Positions 60,182 to 64,000 of a stretch of DNA of 64,000 bases are shown here, piece after piece. The notes under the pieces were generated by a model. It was not told the DNA's origin and searched no databases. It worked only from the letters and a program-made list of their open reading frames with translations. Made by a program: the position numbers and the translations under genes. How positions within the stretch are numbered: the stretch's first letter is position 1; each line of letters opens with the position of its first letter. This stretch comes from Pseudomonas sp. R37(2017). GTDB taxonomy: Bacteria > Pseudomonadota > Gammaproteobacteria > Pseudomonadales > Pseudomonadaceae. Where the stretch lies: assembly GCF_002113375.1 (NCBI RefSeq), contig NZ_NEHO01000022.1, forward strand, positions 1-64,000. Direction: 5' to 3'.

Positions 60182-60204
60182 TAATTTTTCCCGCCTGCAT
60201 TCGT
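60182..60204 (+). promoter_or_regulatory. PvdS-type iron-starvation promoter motif of the NRPS gene
   Basis: TAATT (60182-60186) preceded by GC, a 15-base spacer, then CGT (60202-60204). It carries the same one-base deviation from TAAAT-N15/16-CGT as the motif before the thioesterase. It lies 56 bases before the NRPS ATG. Confidence 0.65.
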
Positions 60205-60259
60205 TTTACAGGGACGACGCGCCTTTGCGCCTGCTGCCTACTGATGTGGATGCCGATAG

Positions 60260-64000
<3,741 letters not shown>

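Overview
The window reads as chromosome of a fluorescent Pseudomonas (P. fluorescens / P. putida type). The evidence is the 5S rRNA, the complete D-rhamnan (common polysaccharide antigen) operon, REP elements of the GTAGGAGCG and GTGGGAGCG families, a quinohemoprotein amine dehydrogenase locus, an isonitrile hydratase, and the start of a pyoverdine-type peptide synthetase. Coding density is high, GC is high, and no insertion sequence, phage gene, tRNA or CRISPR array is visible.

Layout. 0-2.2 kb: end of an rRNA operon (5S, terminator), then a penicillin-binding protein 2 gene. 2.2-8.9 kb: a LysR regulator divergent from a catabolic block of two MHS-type transporters, a class II aldolase-like protein, a GhrA-like dehydrogenase, a RidA protein and an RraA-like protein. 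8.9-18 kb, minus strand: rmd-gmd-wbpW-wzm-wzt-wbpX-wbpY-wbpZ, making and exporting D-rhamnan. 18.4-24.1 kb, plus strand: two paralogous glycosyltransferases, a methyltransferase, an acyltransferase and a second methyltransferase, in the order of the five accessory CPA genes next to rmd in P. aeruginosa. 24.5-27.1 kb: a NarL-type response regulator, a convergent histidine kinase and a small unknown ORF, lower in GC than the surroundings. 27.4-38.4 kb: one gene of 10.9 kb for a secreted RTX protein with two complete animal-type haem peroxidase modules.

38.6-41 kb: a Zn-dependent amidohydrolase and an acetylpolyamine-amidohydrolase-like enzyme. The promoter of the first carries nearly the same element as the LysR-regulator/transporter intergenic region 35 kb away, which suggests one regulon. 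41.2-53.4 kb: the quinohemoprotein amine dehydrogenase system. It has a sigma-54 activator, ABC exporter (qhpF), subtilase (qhpE), flavin monooxygenase (qhpG), a divergent aldehyde dehydrogenase with a clear sigma-54 promoter, and qhpA-qhpD-qhpC-qhpB. The gamma subunit keeps every cross-linking residue of the cysteine tryptophylquinone protein. Together these genes should oxidise primary amines to aldehydes in the periplasm and the aldehydes to acids in the cytoplasm.

53.5-59.1 kb: single genes (LprI-like, AHSA1-like, isonitrile hydratase divergent from a GlxA-type regulator across a perfect palindrome, a small conserved-looking protein, a GH15 enzyme). 59.2-64 kb: a type II thioesterase and the first module of an NRPS that runs off the window. 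Both are preceded by PvdS-type iron-starvation promoter motifs, and the first module is predicted to add D-serine.
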